64,000 nucleotides of DNA from Chlorobaculum sp. 24CR (GCF_004118635.1 NZ_SDGU01000024.1:1-64000), one strand, 5' to 3'; counted from the first letter of the stretch, positions 25,967-35,722 are shown. Numbers and translations are program-made. Notes: a model not told the origin generated them from the letters alone.

Positions 25967-26827
25967 TTATTTTCTTGATGCCGGGCCGTTGTACTGAAGA
26001 CCGTTTGACATAATGGTCTGGAAAAATTCCAGATCGCGATACTCCTCGCTCTGCGCGGGGAACGGCTTGGCTCCGATGTTTTCGTTGCAGCCGGCGTAGC
26101 GCCTGTCGAGCGTGCCGATTTCGCCCCACTTGGAGCGGAACACCGGGAAGTGGGTCGTGTGACCCAGCGCCGGACTGATAATGTCGGCCCTCAACTGGCG
26201 TCCGGCATACTCCATGTGGCAGCCTGAGCAGGACATGTTGAGCATACCCCGCTTGGCATAGAAGAACTTTTTGCCGTTCATGTAGGCATCGTAGGCCGCC
26301 TTGCTGTTGACCTTCACATCCACCTTCTGGCCCCGACTGATGAAGGCGATGTAGGCCGAAACCTTGGCCAGATCGCCTTTCTTCCAGGCGTACGGCTTTT
26401 CGCCGTTGGCCACGCGGCACTCGTTGATCGCCATTTCGAGCGTCACCACCTCGCTGCGCTTTTCGTCGAAATAGGGATACTTGCCGCGCACGGCTCCTCC
26501 GTTCGGAAAGCAGCTCGCCAGCGATTTGCCGTTGGCGAAGGGCTTGTTGAAAAGCGTCTTGCCCGCTTCGACATCCAGCTCGTAGGGCGGAAACTCCTCC
26601 ATCTCCTGCCACTGCTTGCGGGAATCCTCGTCGAGCGCATAGACGCCGTTTGCGTAATCGGACAGCTTCACCTCCGGAAACTCCTTGAGGAAGTACGCCT
26701 GAAACGTTTTGGTATCGGCATCGACCAGCTTCTGGTAATTGACGGCAAGGGCTGGCTTCGAGACCAGAACCGCCGACGCCATGAGCGCGGCAGGCAAAAA
26801 ACGCCGCAGAACATTGCTTTTCATCAT
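25967..26827 (-). CDS. soxA: SoxA, mono-heme subunit of L-cysteine S-thiosulfotransferase
   Basis: A signal peptide (to about residue 28, ALA-VNY) precedes 258 mature residues. One haem c site CSGCH lies near residue 198, and a conserved cysteine in RRYAGCNENIG near 245 is the usual distal haem ligand and active-site cysteine. Cysteines at LASCF and INECR probably form a disulfide where di-haem SoxA proteins carry a second haem. Together with SoxX it attaches thiosulfate to SoxY. A good AGGAGAAC site precedes the start. Operon position after soxZ supports the call. Confidence 0.94.
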   Translation of the reverse strand: MMKSNVLRRFLPAALMASAVLVSKPALAVNYQKLVDADTKTFQAYFLKEFPEVKLSDYANGVYALDEDSRKQWQEMEEFPPYELDVEAGKTLFNKPFANGKSLASCFPNGGAVRGKYPYFDEKRSEVVTLEMAINECRVANGEKPYAWKKGDLAKVSAYIAFISRGQKVDVKVNSKAAYDAYMNGKKFFYAKRGMLNMSCSGCHMEYAGRQLRADIISPALGHTTHFPVFRSKWGEIGTLDRRYAGCNENIGAKPFPAQSEEYRDLEFFQTIMSNGLQYNGPASRK

Positions 26828-26853
26828 AAATAGGTTCTCCTGTGTTTGGGGAT

Positions 26854-27159
26854 TTACATCGCCGTAATGGCTGCCTCGCCCGTCTCTGATCCTCCTTTGT
26901 TGTCAACCCAGGAGACCTTGAGTACATCACCCGCCTTGGCTCCGTCAAACTGGAACGACAGATACGGATCCTTTGAAACACCGGGACCAAGCTCTGCATG
27001 GAAAACAGTATCGTTGCCGCAGGTGGCCGTTACCTCGGTGATGAAATGGGCCGGAACGACCGATCCGTCCTTCTCTTTCCGGCGTCCCGTCTCCATGGAA
27101 TGCGGGATCAGCATCTTGACCGAGGTGACGTTATTCTGAACTGTTGCTTTGATTTTCAT
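26854..27159 (-). CDS. soxZ: Sulfur carrier partner SoxZ
   Basis: A 101-residue beta-sandwich protein without signal peptide, as expected: SoxZ is exported bound to the Tat-carried SoxY. The segment LIPHSMETGRRKEKDG is typical of the family. GGAGTG lies before its ATG. It follows soxY by 36 bases. Confidence 0.94.
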   Translation of the reverse strand: MKIKATVQNNVTSVKMLIPHSMETGRRKEKDGSVVPAHFITEVTATCGNDTVFHAELGPGVSKDPYLSFQFDGAKAGDVLKVSWVDNKGGSETGEAAITAM

Positions 27160-27195
27160 GGTTTCACTCCAAAAATTGTTTAGATGGGTTGTCGA

Positions 27196-27657
27196 TTAGC
27201 CGCCGCAGCCGCCGATGGTCACCTTGACTTCGCGGGTCACGCGGTACAGCTTGCCGCCAGCTTGCGCGATGACAACCAGATTGGCCGTCTTGGCCATCCT
27301 GATGCGAAGCGAAACATCGGGCTTCATGCGCGGCAAAACATCGAACGATGCCACCAGCGGACTGAAGTTGGCCGGAGTGAAAATGCTGATGCTGGTCACG
27401 CCAGGAATGGTGCTCGACACCGTCACCGGCACGAAGGCGCCGTTTTCGGCGATTTCAGGAGCTTTGATCTCGATAGCGGTTGAATCCTCGATCGGAAGGG
27501 ATCCGTATTTGGCTGCGATAGCCGCGGCGAGGTCGTTGGCCGTGAACGCCTTGTCGCTCCATTTTGCCATCAGATTGCCAGGCATCATTGCCAGAACGGC
27601 AACAGACGCCGCCGAACCGGCAACCGTTTTACAAAAATTTCGGCGGGAAATACCCAT
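27196..27657 (-). CDS. soxY: Sulfur carrier protein SoxY
   Basis: The protein begins with a twin-arginine signal (SRRNFCKTVAGSAASVAVLA) and ends in the carrier motif GGCGG. The cysteine of this tail is the covalent attachment point for thiosulfate and later sulfur intermediates. Length 153 is usual. AGAGGAGG lies seven bases before the start codon. Confidence 0.96.
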   Translation of the reverse strand: MGISRRNFCKTVAGSAASVAVLAMMPGNLMAKWSDKAFTANDLAAAIAAKYGSLPIEDSTAIEIKAPEIAENGAFVPVTVSSTIPGVTSISIFTPANFSPLVASFDVLPRMKPDVSLRIRMAKTANLVVIAQAGGKLYRVTREVKVTIGGCGG

Positions 27658-27729
27658 GTGAGCCTCCTCTGAAAAAGAGAGTTAGTGGTTGAAACCCCGC
27701 GCTGGGGGTCTGGTTAAAACGTACTGCCA

Positions 27730-28077
27730 TCAAAGCGTGTAGAGATAATCGACGATCTGGTCGATCTCCGGTTCGGTCAGAATGCCATTCTTGCCGAAGG
27801 GCGGCATCATGCTCTTGGGATTTTTGGCCGATGCGTCCCATATCTGCTGACGCAGCACGGCATGGTCGGGGAAACGCTCTTTCATCTGGATCAGCGGCGG
27901 GCCGAAATTGCCGGGAAACTCGCCGTCGGCAATCGTGTGGCAAGCAAGGCAATTGCCCTTGCCGCTGTCGAAGGCCAGCGCCTTACCCTTGTCAAGGTCA
28001 GCCTTGCTGGCTGCCTGTCCCAACGAAGGCAGCATGAGGAGCGCCGCCGCCGCGATAATGCCTGAAAAATGCTTCAT
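27730..28077 (-). CDS. soxX: SoxX, c-type cytochrome subunit of SoxAX
   Basis: A small secreted cytochrome: signal peptide to about residue 22 (LGQA-ASK), haem site CLACH near residue 43 and a Met ligand in KSMMPPFGK near 90. It takes electrons released when SoxA couples thiosulfate to SoxY. I start it at 28077 (MKHFSGII), with GAGAGG upstream, instead of the ten-residue longer frame. Confidence 0.95.
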   Translation of the reverse strand: MKHFSGIIAAAALLMLPSLGQAASKADLDKGKALAFDSGKGNCLACHTIADGEFPGNFGPPLIQMKERFPDHAVLRQQIWDASAKNPKSMMPPFGKNGILTEPEIDQIVDYLYTL

Positions 28078-28134
28078 ATGCCTCTCTTTTTTTATTGACT
28101 GAAACAACTGCTGAGACCAATCAAACCCGGCCCG

Positions 28135-29430
28135 TCAGCGCCATATATCGTGCGTGATCGCGTGATACCACTGCTCCGACTGCACAGCCTCCTCGGCAAG
28201 CTGCTGCGAGGTGGCTTCCATCGAGGTCAAGCGCACCGCATCGGGCTTTTCGCTGATTCCCTGCTCATTGCGTGAATACGAACCGGCCACCGAAACCGCG
28301 TAACCTGGTGCGATCAGGCTGTAACAGAGGCTGGCCAGATCGGGAGTTTCGGGAGCCTTGCCGCCGAACGACCCGATCAGCCATGAGGCGAGCACCCGCG
28401 CCTGGGTATTGGCCGAAACGCCCGATTTGGGCATCGGCCCAACGATGGCCGCGTCGCCGATCACGTGGATGCCGGGATGGCGGAGCGACTCGAAGCTCAC
28501 CTCATTGACCGGGCACCAGCCGCTCTCATCGACAAGCCCGGCATCGAAGGCGATGCGCCCGGCTTTCTGCGGCGGAATGACGTTGATTACCCCGCCTTTT
28601 TCATCGCCGAATTCGGTCGTCGCCGTCATCGCCGCCGGGTCGAGCCGTTCCACATGCCCGCCGAACGAACCGGAGCGCCACTCGATCATCCCCTTGTAAA
28701 GCCGGTCCCAGCCAAGCATGAACAGATCCTGCTTGGTGAAAACCTCCTTGTCGTCGAGAATGATGATTTTCGACTTCGGCTTGTGCTGTTTGAGATAGTT
28801 CGCAATGAGGCTGGCCCGCTCGTACGGGGCCGCCGGGCAGCGGAAGGGGTTTTTCGGAGCCGCGATAATCACCTTGTCGCCATCTTTCAAGGCCAGCAAC
28901 TGCCTGCGGAGCAGCTCGGTCTGAGGCCCGGCTTCGTAGGCGTGAGGCATCGTGGATTCAGCCGCCTCCTTGCTGTAACCGGCAATGGCGTCCCAAATGA
29001 AATCCACGCCCGGAGAAACCACAAGCCGGTCGTAACCAAAAGAGCGACCGCCTTTGAGCTTCACGGTTTTCTTCACCGGATCGAGCGTCGTGGCGTAATC
29101 TTGCACCACCTCGACGCCGTGCAAGTTTCGCAAAGCATCGTAATTCTGGGCGATAAAACTCATCGGCCGCAAGCCGCCAATCACCGAATTGCTCATCGGG
29201 CAGGTGTGAAAAACCCGCTTCGGTTCGATGAGGGTAACGGCAAGCGACGGATCGGCGGTTTTCAGATATTTGGCAACAGTCGCCCCGCCGAAACCGCCGC
29301 CAATGACGACGACCCGCGCTCTGGAACCGGACGCCAAAACCGGCAAGCCTGACATCAGCAATGACGGAGCGGCGACAAACCCCGAAAGCAACAGCCTGTT
29401 GAACGACCTGCGAGAAATCGTCTTTCCCAT
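28135..29430 (-). CDS. soxF: SoxF, flavocytochrome c sulfide dehydrogenase-type flavoprotein
   Basis: This is the first gene of the sox operon, 431 residues. A twin-arginine type leader (SRRSFNRLLLSGF) precedes an FAD domain with VVVIGGGFGGATVAKYL. The cysteine in TCPMSNSVIGG matches the residue that binds FAD covalently in FccB, and the cysteines in NPFRCPAAPYE and SGWCPVN match its redox-active disulfide. The protein therefore resembles FccB closely, but no haem partner FccA is next to it; SoxX or another cytochrome may accept its electrons. C. tepidum has the same arrangement. It probably oxidises sulfide or protein-bound sulfane in the periplasm. Confidence 0.93.
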   Translation of the reverse strand: MGKTISRRSFNRLLLSGFVAAPSLLMSGLPVLASGSRARVVVIGGGFGGATVAKYLKTADPSLAVTLIEPKRVFHTCPMSNSVIGGLRPMSFIAQNYDALRNLHGVEVVQDYATTLDPVKKTVKLKGGRSFGYDRLVVSPGVDFIWDAIAGYSKEAAESTMPHAYEAGPQTELLRRQLLALKDGDKVIIAAPKNPFRCPAAPYERASLIANYLKQHKPKSKIIILDDKEVFTKQDLFMLGWDRLYKGMIEWRSGSFGGHVERLDPAAMTATTEFGDEKGGVINVIPPQKAGRIAFDAGLVDESGWCPVNEVSFESLRHPGIHVIGDAAIVGPMPKSGVSANTQARVLASWLIGSFGGKAPETPDLASLCYSLIAPGYAVSVAGSYSRNEQGISEKPDAVRLTSMEATSQQLAEEAVQSEQWYHAITHDIWR

Positions 29431-29725
29431 AACTCGAATAGATATTATTTACCAGTGAACTCAGAAATCAGAAAAAAACCTTTGGCATCCGGAAGGCCCT
29501 GAAAATCTTGCGTCAAGACAAACCCGAAGCCGCAGCCATTAAAAAGCTATATGCTTATGCAGTTATATAATGAAATACGAATAAATATGCAAGGCCTTAC
29601 TCTTTTTTAACAAAGAGATCGCGACATCGAAGAGAAGAAATTCTGAGAAAAACAAGAGGGGCTGCTGACGGCTATTGACTTTGGGCTTTGCAACCGGAAT
29701 CAACACGCCATTGACGGAAAATACG

Positions 29726-30814
29726 ATGAAAGCTTTGTCATCGAAAAAATTACCTGATGGTTCGCTATATTTTACAAGGGCCACAGCAAAAAATCACTCA
29801 AAGCCGCGGCCAATCCTGAACCCCGGTATCAATCACGCCCATCAAGGCCAAACTGAAGCGCCATTGCCATCTGCTCCTGACACTCGGCCGATACGGCTCG
29901 CCTCCAGAGCATCCATGATCGAGGCCGGAATCCGTTGCGCTCATTCAATGATGATGGATGAAGACGATATCTGGAGTCGGTACAGCAACGACAAAACCGA
30001 CATCGGGGAGCATCTCGCGGGAGTCATCCGGACGCTTTCGGCGGCCCTGCCGCTGAAGCGGAAGCTTCGGGCGCTCTCGATAGGATCGAGCAGCGAGCCG
30101 CAGTTCCGGCTTCTCGAAACCGCTTTCAGGGGCGGTTTGTACCTGCTCGACATCGATCCGCAGGCGCTCGAAACGGTCAGTGAACGGGTGAAACGCCAGG
30201 CAATCCGACAGGTGCGCCTGATTACCGGCAACTACAACCAGCATCTCCGGCAGCCGGAAAGCGTGAAAACCTTTTTCCGGCAATCGCTCGACAGCCGCAA
30301 ACTCGACCTCATCACGCTGCACCATTCGCTCTATTACTGCGAAATGAACGGCTGGCTGCCGCTTTTCAGCAACATCCACAAGCACCTGCTTGCGCACGCC
30401 GGGGCGATTCACGCCGTACTCATGTCTCCCGACAGCCACGAACCGATGACTACCTCATGGCTCTACAACCACTTCGCCGGCGGGTATTTCGGCATCACCA
30501 ACGACCAGAGCCTGCCCGCACTGAAACGCCAGCTTGAACGCGATCCCGAATTCCGGAATACGCAGGTTATCCTGAAAAGCAGCAAGGTTCGCTTTTTCGT
30601 TGACGATTTTGAAAAGCTGATGAAGGTTGTCTGGATGATCCTGCTCTATCCAGACGTTCACGACTACACCGAGCCTCAGAAAGAAGAGATCGCAGCGTTT
30701 GTGTACGACAATTTCTATCTGAAAAAACAGCCCCTGTTCCAGAAACAGCATCACCTGATCCTCTACCGCGGCATTGACGTCCCCGCACTTGCCCGAAAGC
30801 CGTTGAGCGTCTGA
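29726..30814 (+). CDS. Putative SAM-dependent methyltransferase-like protein
   Basis: The central part has a class I methyltransferase-like order: RALSIGSSSEPQFRLLE (motif I position), LYLLDIDPQALETV (acidic end of the second strand) and LDLITLHHSLYYCE. The first glycine-rich loop lacks the usual GxGxG, so cofactor binding is uncertain. The first 80 residues are low in structure and may be partly non-native; possible starts are the TTG at 29675, the ATG at 29726 and an ATG at residue 81 of the longest frame. It is divergent from soxF across about 300 bases. I do not know its substrate. Confidence 0.6.
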   Translation: MKALSSKKLPDGSLYFTRATAKNHSKPRPILNPGINHAHQGQTEAPLPSAPDTRPIRLASRASMIEAGIRCAHSMMMDEDDIWSRYSNDKTDIGEHLAGVIRTLSAALPLKRKLRALSIGSSSEPQFRLLETAFRGGLYLLDIDPQALETVSERVKRQAIRQVRLITGNYNQHLRQPESVKTFFRQSLDSRKLDLITLHHSLYYCEMNGWLPLFSNIHKHLLAHAGAIHAVLMSPDSHEPMTTSWLYNHFAGGYFGITNDQSLPALKRQLERDPEFRNTQVILKSSKVRFFVDDFEKLMKVVWMILLYPDVHDYTEPQKEEIAAFVYDNFYLKKQPLFQKQHHLILYRGIDVPALARKPLSV

Positions 30815-31538
30815 CACCCCATAACCGATCGAACACCGTCAAGGCCGCGCATCTTCACCGGCTTTTTCCATCAGATACGTATGAGTTTTTTACCGTTTTC
30901 GCAGCCACTCATCACTGCCGTTTCCGGCCACATCGACTAAAAATTCAAAGACAAGGCTTTTCAGCCCGCGTCGTCATCATATATAAATCGAGAAGCAAGA
31001 ATATAAAATTCATGTACCATATCAGCCATAAACGGGGTGCTGTTGTGAAAGATCAAACATTACCAACCCGTTCGACAATACCATCAAACAGAAGATCGTC
31101 GCCAACAAAAAACACATATATCAACTACACGCCAATCAAAACAATACATAACAGCACTATAAATCGATGACTCGCAAAAAGACAAATTCTTGCTCAAATT
31201 CCAGGAAATCATAATACCACAGACGAAACAGAGCAAAAAGAAAAGAAGTAACTCATGGCAATAATAACAAGAAAAGTGAAAACTATCAATAAATCACCTC
31301 ATTCATCCGCATAAACTGTTTCAGGTTTTTATATCGCACAACGCCTCAGAACCATTCACAGAAAACCTGAAAACAACCTCCCTCAATACTGCAAATCCTG
31401 CGCTATTCGCTGTATTTACGAAATCCTTTCATGGATCAGACCAATTGATTCAGTCGCTGTAAAGCTGACGCATACATGAATCAAAAGCAACAATAATGAG
31501 CATTATCAGGCGCAGCCGAAGGACGAACCCGCCTTCAT
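30815..31538. other. AT-rich intergenic stretch before the CRISPR remnant
   Basis: About 720 bases without a credible gene, tRNA or strong repeat. Base composition is AT-rich, like the other side of the CRISPR remnants. Confidence 0.4.
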
Positions 31539-31892
31539 ATAAAAATCCACGCGCCCACATGGGGCGCGACCTTACCGGTATGTGTCGGTATTCATATTTG
31601 TGTTCGTTTCAACCCACGCGCCCAAAAAAGACACGACCCTGAGAAAATCACGAATAACGCCAATCAGCGATTGAATATAACTACAGTCAATTAATTACCT
31701 TTTAAACTATATGGAATGAAAAATCAAAAAAACGAGAAATTTCCTATCGATTATTAACGATCCAATATAGTGACGATTTCAGCAAAACAAAAATCTTTCA
31801 ATCCACGCGCCCTTTCGGGGCGCGACAAGCAAGCCAAAATCAGCCCTTGTAACCTATCTGGTTTCAATCCACGCGCTTATCAAAAGCACGAC
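31539..31892 (-). CRISPR. Decayed type I-C CRISPR array I
   Basis: Four 32-nt repeat units lie at 31539-31570, 31606-31637, 31795-31826 and 31861-31892. The best unit (31795) reads TTTCAATCCACGCGCCC then TTTCGGGGCGCGAC, the reverse complement of a typical I-C repeat, so transcription should be on the minus strand like the cas genes. Spacers are 35 and 34 nt inside the two pairs. The 157 nt between the pairs would fit two lost repeats. Only one unit keeps the full stem; the others have substitutions. The sequence after 31892 shares GGCCTCCATC with the flank of array II and may be leader. Confidence 0.8.
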
Positions 31893-32450
31893 TATTTTTA
31901 AAGCGCGGCCTCCATCACTTTTTGTTTTCGTAATTTCATTGAAAAAGCATCAACGAAATCATATTTCATATAAATCACAAAATTTTTCATCTATTAATCT
32001 TATTTATCACACACCTGATTCATGCCGATACATATTTACTGAACAATCCATTTTTTGTATGCTTCCATATCGTTATCGTTAAAAAATCTTCTTTTACATA
32101 TAATCCTGACGGCATATTCGACACATAACAGCTATAACACCTATAACAGAGGCATTTCCAAAATACTATCATAACGAGCCTTGATGCCGAGTACATCGCA
32201 AGCACAAAACGGCAAAAGAGAGGCTCTATATTACGCGCTCTGCTGATATATCTTTGAACTGAATGATTGCAGAGTGGAAATGCCGCAATATTGTATGGAA
32301 TTGTATATTCAAAACTGAAGGGGCCTGACTGGGGGAAAACAAAAAAAAGAGTACTCACGCTCTGCCTTGTCCGTTTTCGATCTTCTCCTGAGTGTTCACG
32401 CGAATCGATAGCGTTCTCAAAAGAGCCATTGACAACCACACGCCACGCAA
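31893..32450. other. Possible leader and degenerate sequence
   Basis: The start may be old leader DNA. A 152-codon minus-strand frame (32020-32478) has no recognisable features, an odd cysteine- and aromatic-rich composition, and overlaps other small frames; I do not accept it as a gene. Confidence 0.35.
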
Positions 32451-32606
32451 TCACACAGGGAAAATGTCGTTTGTCCATCTGGTGGTGAATCGGTTATAGG
32501 CATTCCGGTCAGCATCAGACCGACTCTTCGCCCATTCAGCATGCCGCAACTGCTCAACAGCTCCTGCCGGGGCAATGCGCCGGTATCGGTACATTGCTGT
32601 CGTCAT
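32451..32606 (-). CDS. Possible small protein, 51 aa, downstream of cas7
   Basis: The product is soluble, basic and rich in Arg, Ala and Asp (AGAVEQLRHAEWAKSRSDAD). It reads like real protein, but I know no family. Its ATG overlaps by four bases (ATGA) the stop of another 38-codon frame at 32603-32719, which is also protein-like (HWRIAHEVSAFECHYYMGEG). The two may be broken pieces of one gene that now occupies the place where cas4-cas1-cas2 would stand. Confidence 0.3.
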   Translation of the reverse strand: MTTAMYRYRRIAPAGAVEQLRHAEWAKSRSDADRNAYNRFTTRWTNDIFPV

Positions 32607-32719
32607 GTCGCTGTGACCCCGGTCAACGACCAGCCTTCACCCATATAATAGTGACACTCGAAAGCAGAGACCTCGTGCGCGATCCGCCAATGCCCTTTGT
32701 CATTGCGCCGACGCAGCAT
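32603..32719 (-). pseudogene. Gene fragment between cas7 and array I
   Basis: A 38-codon frame with protein-like composition, ended by an ATGA overlap with the next small frame. Just upstream on the same strand, other frames (for example YPKETIRYSFGKVEAI and ATKEKLGHLLKIPAY) also look coding but are cut by stops, suggesting a frameshifted gene. The family is not recognised. Confidence 0.3.
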
Positions 32720-32879
32720 ATGCCGGAATCTTCAACAAGTGTCCGAGCTTCTCTTTTGTGGCCGCACCCATTGTAAAAGTCAGATCGCTTCGACTTTTCC
32801 GAACGAATACCGTATTGTCTCTTTTGGATAGTCTTCTTTTTCTACGGCATTTTTTACGCGCTTCGCCGTAAAACCGGCG

Positions 32880-33980
32880 CTATTCAAGCCGCTTGTGCAG
32901 CTTTACCCCATCGAGACCATTCTCGTCAACCTGAACGACGTAGTCTTCAAAAGAACGGACCGGGCCCTCTGAATCGGATTGTCTCATAATTTTTATTCGC
33001 TCGAATAACTTGTGCGCCGGAGCATTACCCAATGCCGAACCGTGCTCAAAAACGTAGAGTCCGCGGGTGGACATCAGGCCTCGCGCCGCTGAGCGGTCGT
33101 GCTCGAACATGTACAAAAGAGCTTCCCAGAAAAGGCTCAGATCATCCTCGGTAAAGCCTGTCTTGAAGGCCAAATGCGCCGAAATAAAGCCGTGAGCGCG
33201 GTACAGTGCGTAGGGAATAGTATATTTTCGACCCATCGTCCGGTTCTCGCCGCCCTGCTTTTCGGCCTCCGCTTCCGTCGCCACGGCCATTCGGGTGATG
33301 CTGTGCTCCAGCGTCACCACCGGATCGACGGAGCGGGCAAAAGTCAGTTGAACCGGACCGCGAACCTGGCCGCAGTTCGGGGCTGACTTGAGAGCCATCA
33401 CGGCGCCGAACGTTCTGATATCATAGTAGTTCTGACACATTTTGTCCCGGCCTTTGGCGGTTTCGTCCGGCGTCGGCTTCCTTGGTTTTGAATCTTTCAG
33501 CGCCTGCTCGATAACGGTTATCACACCCTTTTCCACCAGCCCTTTGTTCTCTTTGAGCCACCCCTTGATCTCGTTTTTATCGGCATCCGCTTCGATGACA
33601 AGCTGCCCTTTTTCATCGTTCATCTCGAAGCGCACTCCCTCCGGCAATTCCACATCGCCCAGGTTTTCAAGCAGCGCTTTTTCTGATATATCTTTCCGGG
33701 AAGATTCGCCAATATTGATGCCAAGCTCGTTGAATGCCTGAAAATGAGCGCGGCCCAAAACCCCTTTTTCCTTGACATAGATATCATAAGGGCGCTCCCC
33801 TCCCTTGACGAGCGAAATGAAATTTCTGACCTTTCTTTTCAAGCACACATCGGTCACCATGCCAATACCTGTTTCGGCATCGATTCGAGGAAGGTTCCCG
33901 GCATCGGGATCACCATTCGGATTTCCATCCTTCACATCGAACAGCAGGACGAAGTCATATCGTTTATTGACAATTTTCAT
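32880..33980 (-). CDS. cas7c: Type I-C CRISPR-associated protein Cas7 (Csd2)
   Basis: This is the backbone subunit of the I-C Cascade, which coats the crRNA. The N-terminus NKRYDFVLLFDVKDGNPNGDPDAGNLPR is diagnostic of the Cas7/Csd2 family (RRM-like start with G-N-P-N-G-D-P). Further family text includes CQNYYDIRTFGAVM and GPVQLTFARSVDPV. I start at 33980, directly after a strong GAGAGGGGGG ribosome site. The product of 366 residues is longer than many Csd2 proteins of about 280-300; residues 110-175 hold a charged insertion. It follows cas8c by 14 bases. Confidence 0.94.
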   Translation of the reverse strand: MKIVNKRYDFVLLFDVKDGNPNGDPDAGNLPRIDAETGIGMVTDVCLKRKVRNFISLVKGGERPYDIYVKEKGVLGRAHFQAFNELGINIGESSRKDISEKALLENLGDVELPEGVRFEMNDEKGQLVIEADADKNEIKGWLKENKGLVEKGVITVIEQALKDSKPRKPTPDETAKGRDKMCQNYYDIRTFGAVMALKSAPNCGQVRGPVQLTFARSVDPVVTLEHSITRMAVATEAEAEKQGGENRTMGRKYTIPYALYRAHGFISAHLAFKTGFTEDDLSLFWEALLYMFEHDRSAARGLMSTRGLYVFEHGSALGNAPAHKLFERIKIMRQSDSEGPVRSFEDYVVQVDENGLDGVKLHKRLE

Positions 33981-33994
33981 AATCCCCCCTCTCC

Positions 33995-35722
33995 TCATTG
34001 TATATTTAATGATGTATTCAAATCACTTTTTTGATGATAATACCCTATTGCAAAGCGCGCCTGTTCTTCCATTACCAAACCCGAAGGCATATCGGGTGAA
34101 ATCCTGTTTATGATCTCGGTTAACAAATTTTCGTATTTACGCCTTAATCCTTTAATCTTGATTTTTTCAAGATGATAATTCTTCATTTTTAACAACTGCG
34201 GAAACACCGTCGCCGGAGTTGACGATGCCGTTGCGTAATAATGATCGCGTATAGTACTGTTAATTCCCGGAATTCCCTTCTCCTGTATTTTTTCAAGAAC
34301 AGCAAACAACCTGCCAAGCAGGTAACTGTTACTCATATTGGTTTCATCAAGACTCACCGATATGATCTCCTTTTCTTTGGATGAATGAATTCTGCATGAA
34401 CGATTCAGGTATGCTTTCAATATTCCGGCCTGCATTCTTCTCACATTACGCATCGCCCGAATGCGCCGAATCGCCTGATGAAGCATGGTTACCGGATACG
34501 CTTCCCCGGTGATGATAGCACGAAGAATATGAGAAGCCAAATTTGAAGAAACATTGTCAATCCTGTTTTCTACCGATATGGCCGACAGCAACCAATACAC
34601 GGAATAATGTCCAGCATCATATCTCGAACGAGCTATATCAATATCTTCATAATGTTGCCATATAGCAATCGAAACTTCACGAACCGTGCTTTCGAGCCAG
34701 AACCTCACCGATATTCTTGCAGCATTCGGCCCCAGCCCCAGCACGTAAAACCGCTCAGCCTCCTCGTCCACGCCGACAGCACCAACACTGCCGCACAAAG
34801 AAGCCAAGGCGCGAACATCGACATCCGGATCATCCGGAGATGGAAAACAAAAAAATGAAGGAAACGCCTTTTCCAGCTCGCAGCTCTTCTCCGCCCAGAA
34901 AACCATGGTAAGATCACCGATCCTGACCCTGTTTCCGGAATTGCGGGCAAGCAATTTGTTCAGCGCTGTCGTATAGGCAAATTCGGCAGATTTACTTGTC
35001 GGGGCATTATATGCCTGCTCCTTCCCATAAGAGTCGTACCCTGAATTTTTCTGAAAAGAAACAATTTTTTTTGAATCCTTGTTAATTGGAGTATCGGTGT
35101 GTATTCGTGCTATTGGCCCATACGCTCCGGTCAGAATACATATCCCCCCGTCCTTTTCATCACAATCTCCGAAACCGGATGTTTCAATATATGATCGTAC
35201 ATTCGGGCGGCAAGGGATCAGAATCGGTTCGTCATCGAGCCTGAAACTCATATTGCAACCAGTGATTTTCATACATTCGCGCCAGTTGTCTGCGCTCATC
35301 ACTTTTTTATATTCATCATTTTCATAGAAAAAAACCACCGCAGAAACTCCTTCGTCTTTTCTGAGCGATGCCAGTAATGATTTTATTTTATGAATAAATG
35401 TATGCAACTGCTTTTTCGCCATTTCAAGACTTTTTTCATCGTCGCCTTTCGGGCAACCCAAAACATAGCCATAATGATCCCACAATAAATTACTGGTCAT
35501 CCATGCGCTCGAACCTGACCTGCCGATTGCCTTTGGAAGCAAATAGGTTTCTGGTCTTTTCGCTTTATCTTTTCGCGTATCCTCAAGAGCAATAAATTTT
35601 CCATTATGATCGATAACGATAACAAATGGCACCTCTTTCCATTCAAATCCAGAAGGCGCGATACCGCTTTCAGGATCGGCTGCCTTTTGATGATAATAGT
35701 TATATAAAGCCTGTAAAATCAT
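33995..35722 (-). CDS. cas8c: Type I-C CRISPR-associated protein Cas8c (Csd1)
   Basis: The large subunit of the I-C effector, about 575 residues, which recognises the PAM and recruits Cas3. The start MILQALYNYY and the following SGFEWKEVPFVIVIDHNGKF are standard Csd1 sequence, as is the late segment VTMLHQAIRRIRAM. The ATG overlaps the cas5 stop codon by four bases. The frame is intact, with no internal stop. Composition is more AT-rich than the core genes. Confidence 0.94.
   Translation of the reverse strand: MILQALYNYYHQKAADPESGIAPSGFEWKEVPFVIVIDHNGKFIALEDTRKDKAKRPETYLLPKAIGRSGSSAWMTSNLLWDHYGYVLGCPKGDDEKSLEMAKKQLHTFIHKIKSLLASLRKDEGVSAVVFFYENDEYKKVMSADNWRECMKITGCNMSFRLDDEPILIPCRPNVRSYIETSGFGDCDEKDGGICILTGAYGPIARIHTDTPINKDSKKIVSFQKNSGYDSYGKEQAYNAPTSKSAEFAYTTALNKLLARNSGNRVRIGDLTMVFWAEKSCELEKAFPSFFCFPSPDDPDVDVRALASLCGSVGAVGVDEEAERFYVLGLGPNAARISVRFWLESTVREVSIAIWQHYEDIDIARSRYDAGHYSVYWLLSAISVENRIDNVSSNLASHILRAIITGEAYPVTMLHQAIRRIRAMRNVRRMQAGILKAYLNRSCRIHSSKEKEIISVSLDETNMSNSYLLGRLFAVLEKIQEKGIPGINSTIRDHYYATASSTPATVFPQLLKMKNYHLEKIKIKGLRRKYENLLTEIINRISPDMPSGLVMEEQARFAIGYYHQKSDLNTSLNIQ

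Noticed and set aside
31673-31760. Further CRISPR repeats between the two pairs of array I
   Set aside because: The spacing would allow two more repeats, but the sequence there (for example around ATCGATTATTAACGAT) is too different to count.
32020-32478. 152-codon minus-strand frame near the CRISPR remnant
   Set aside because: No motif, cysteine- and aromatic-rich composition, poor ribosome site, overlaps more protein-like small frames.
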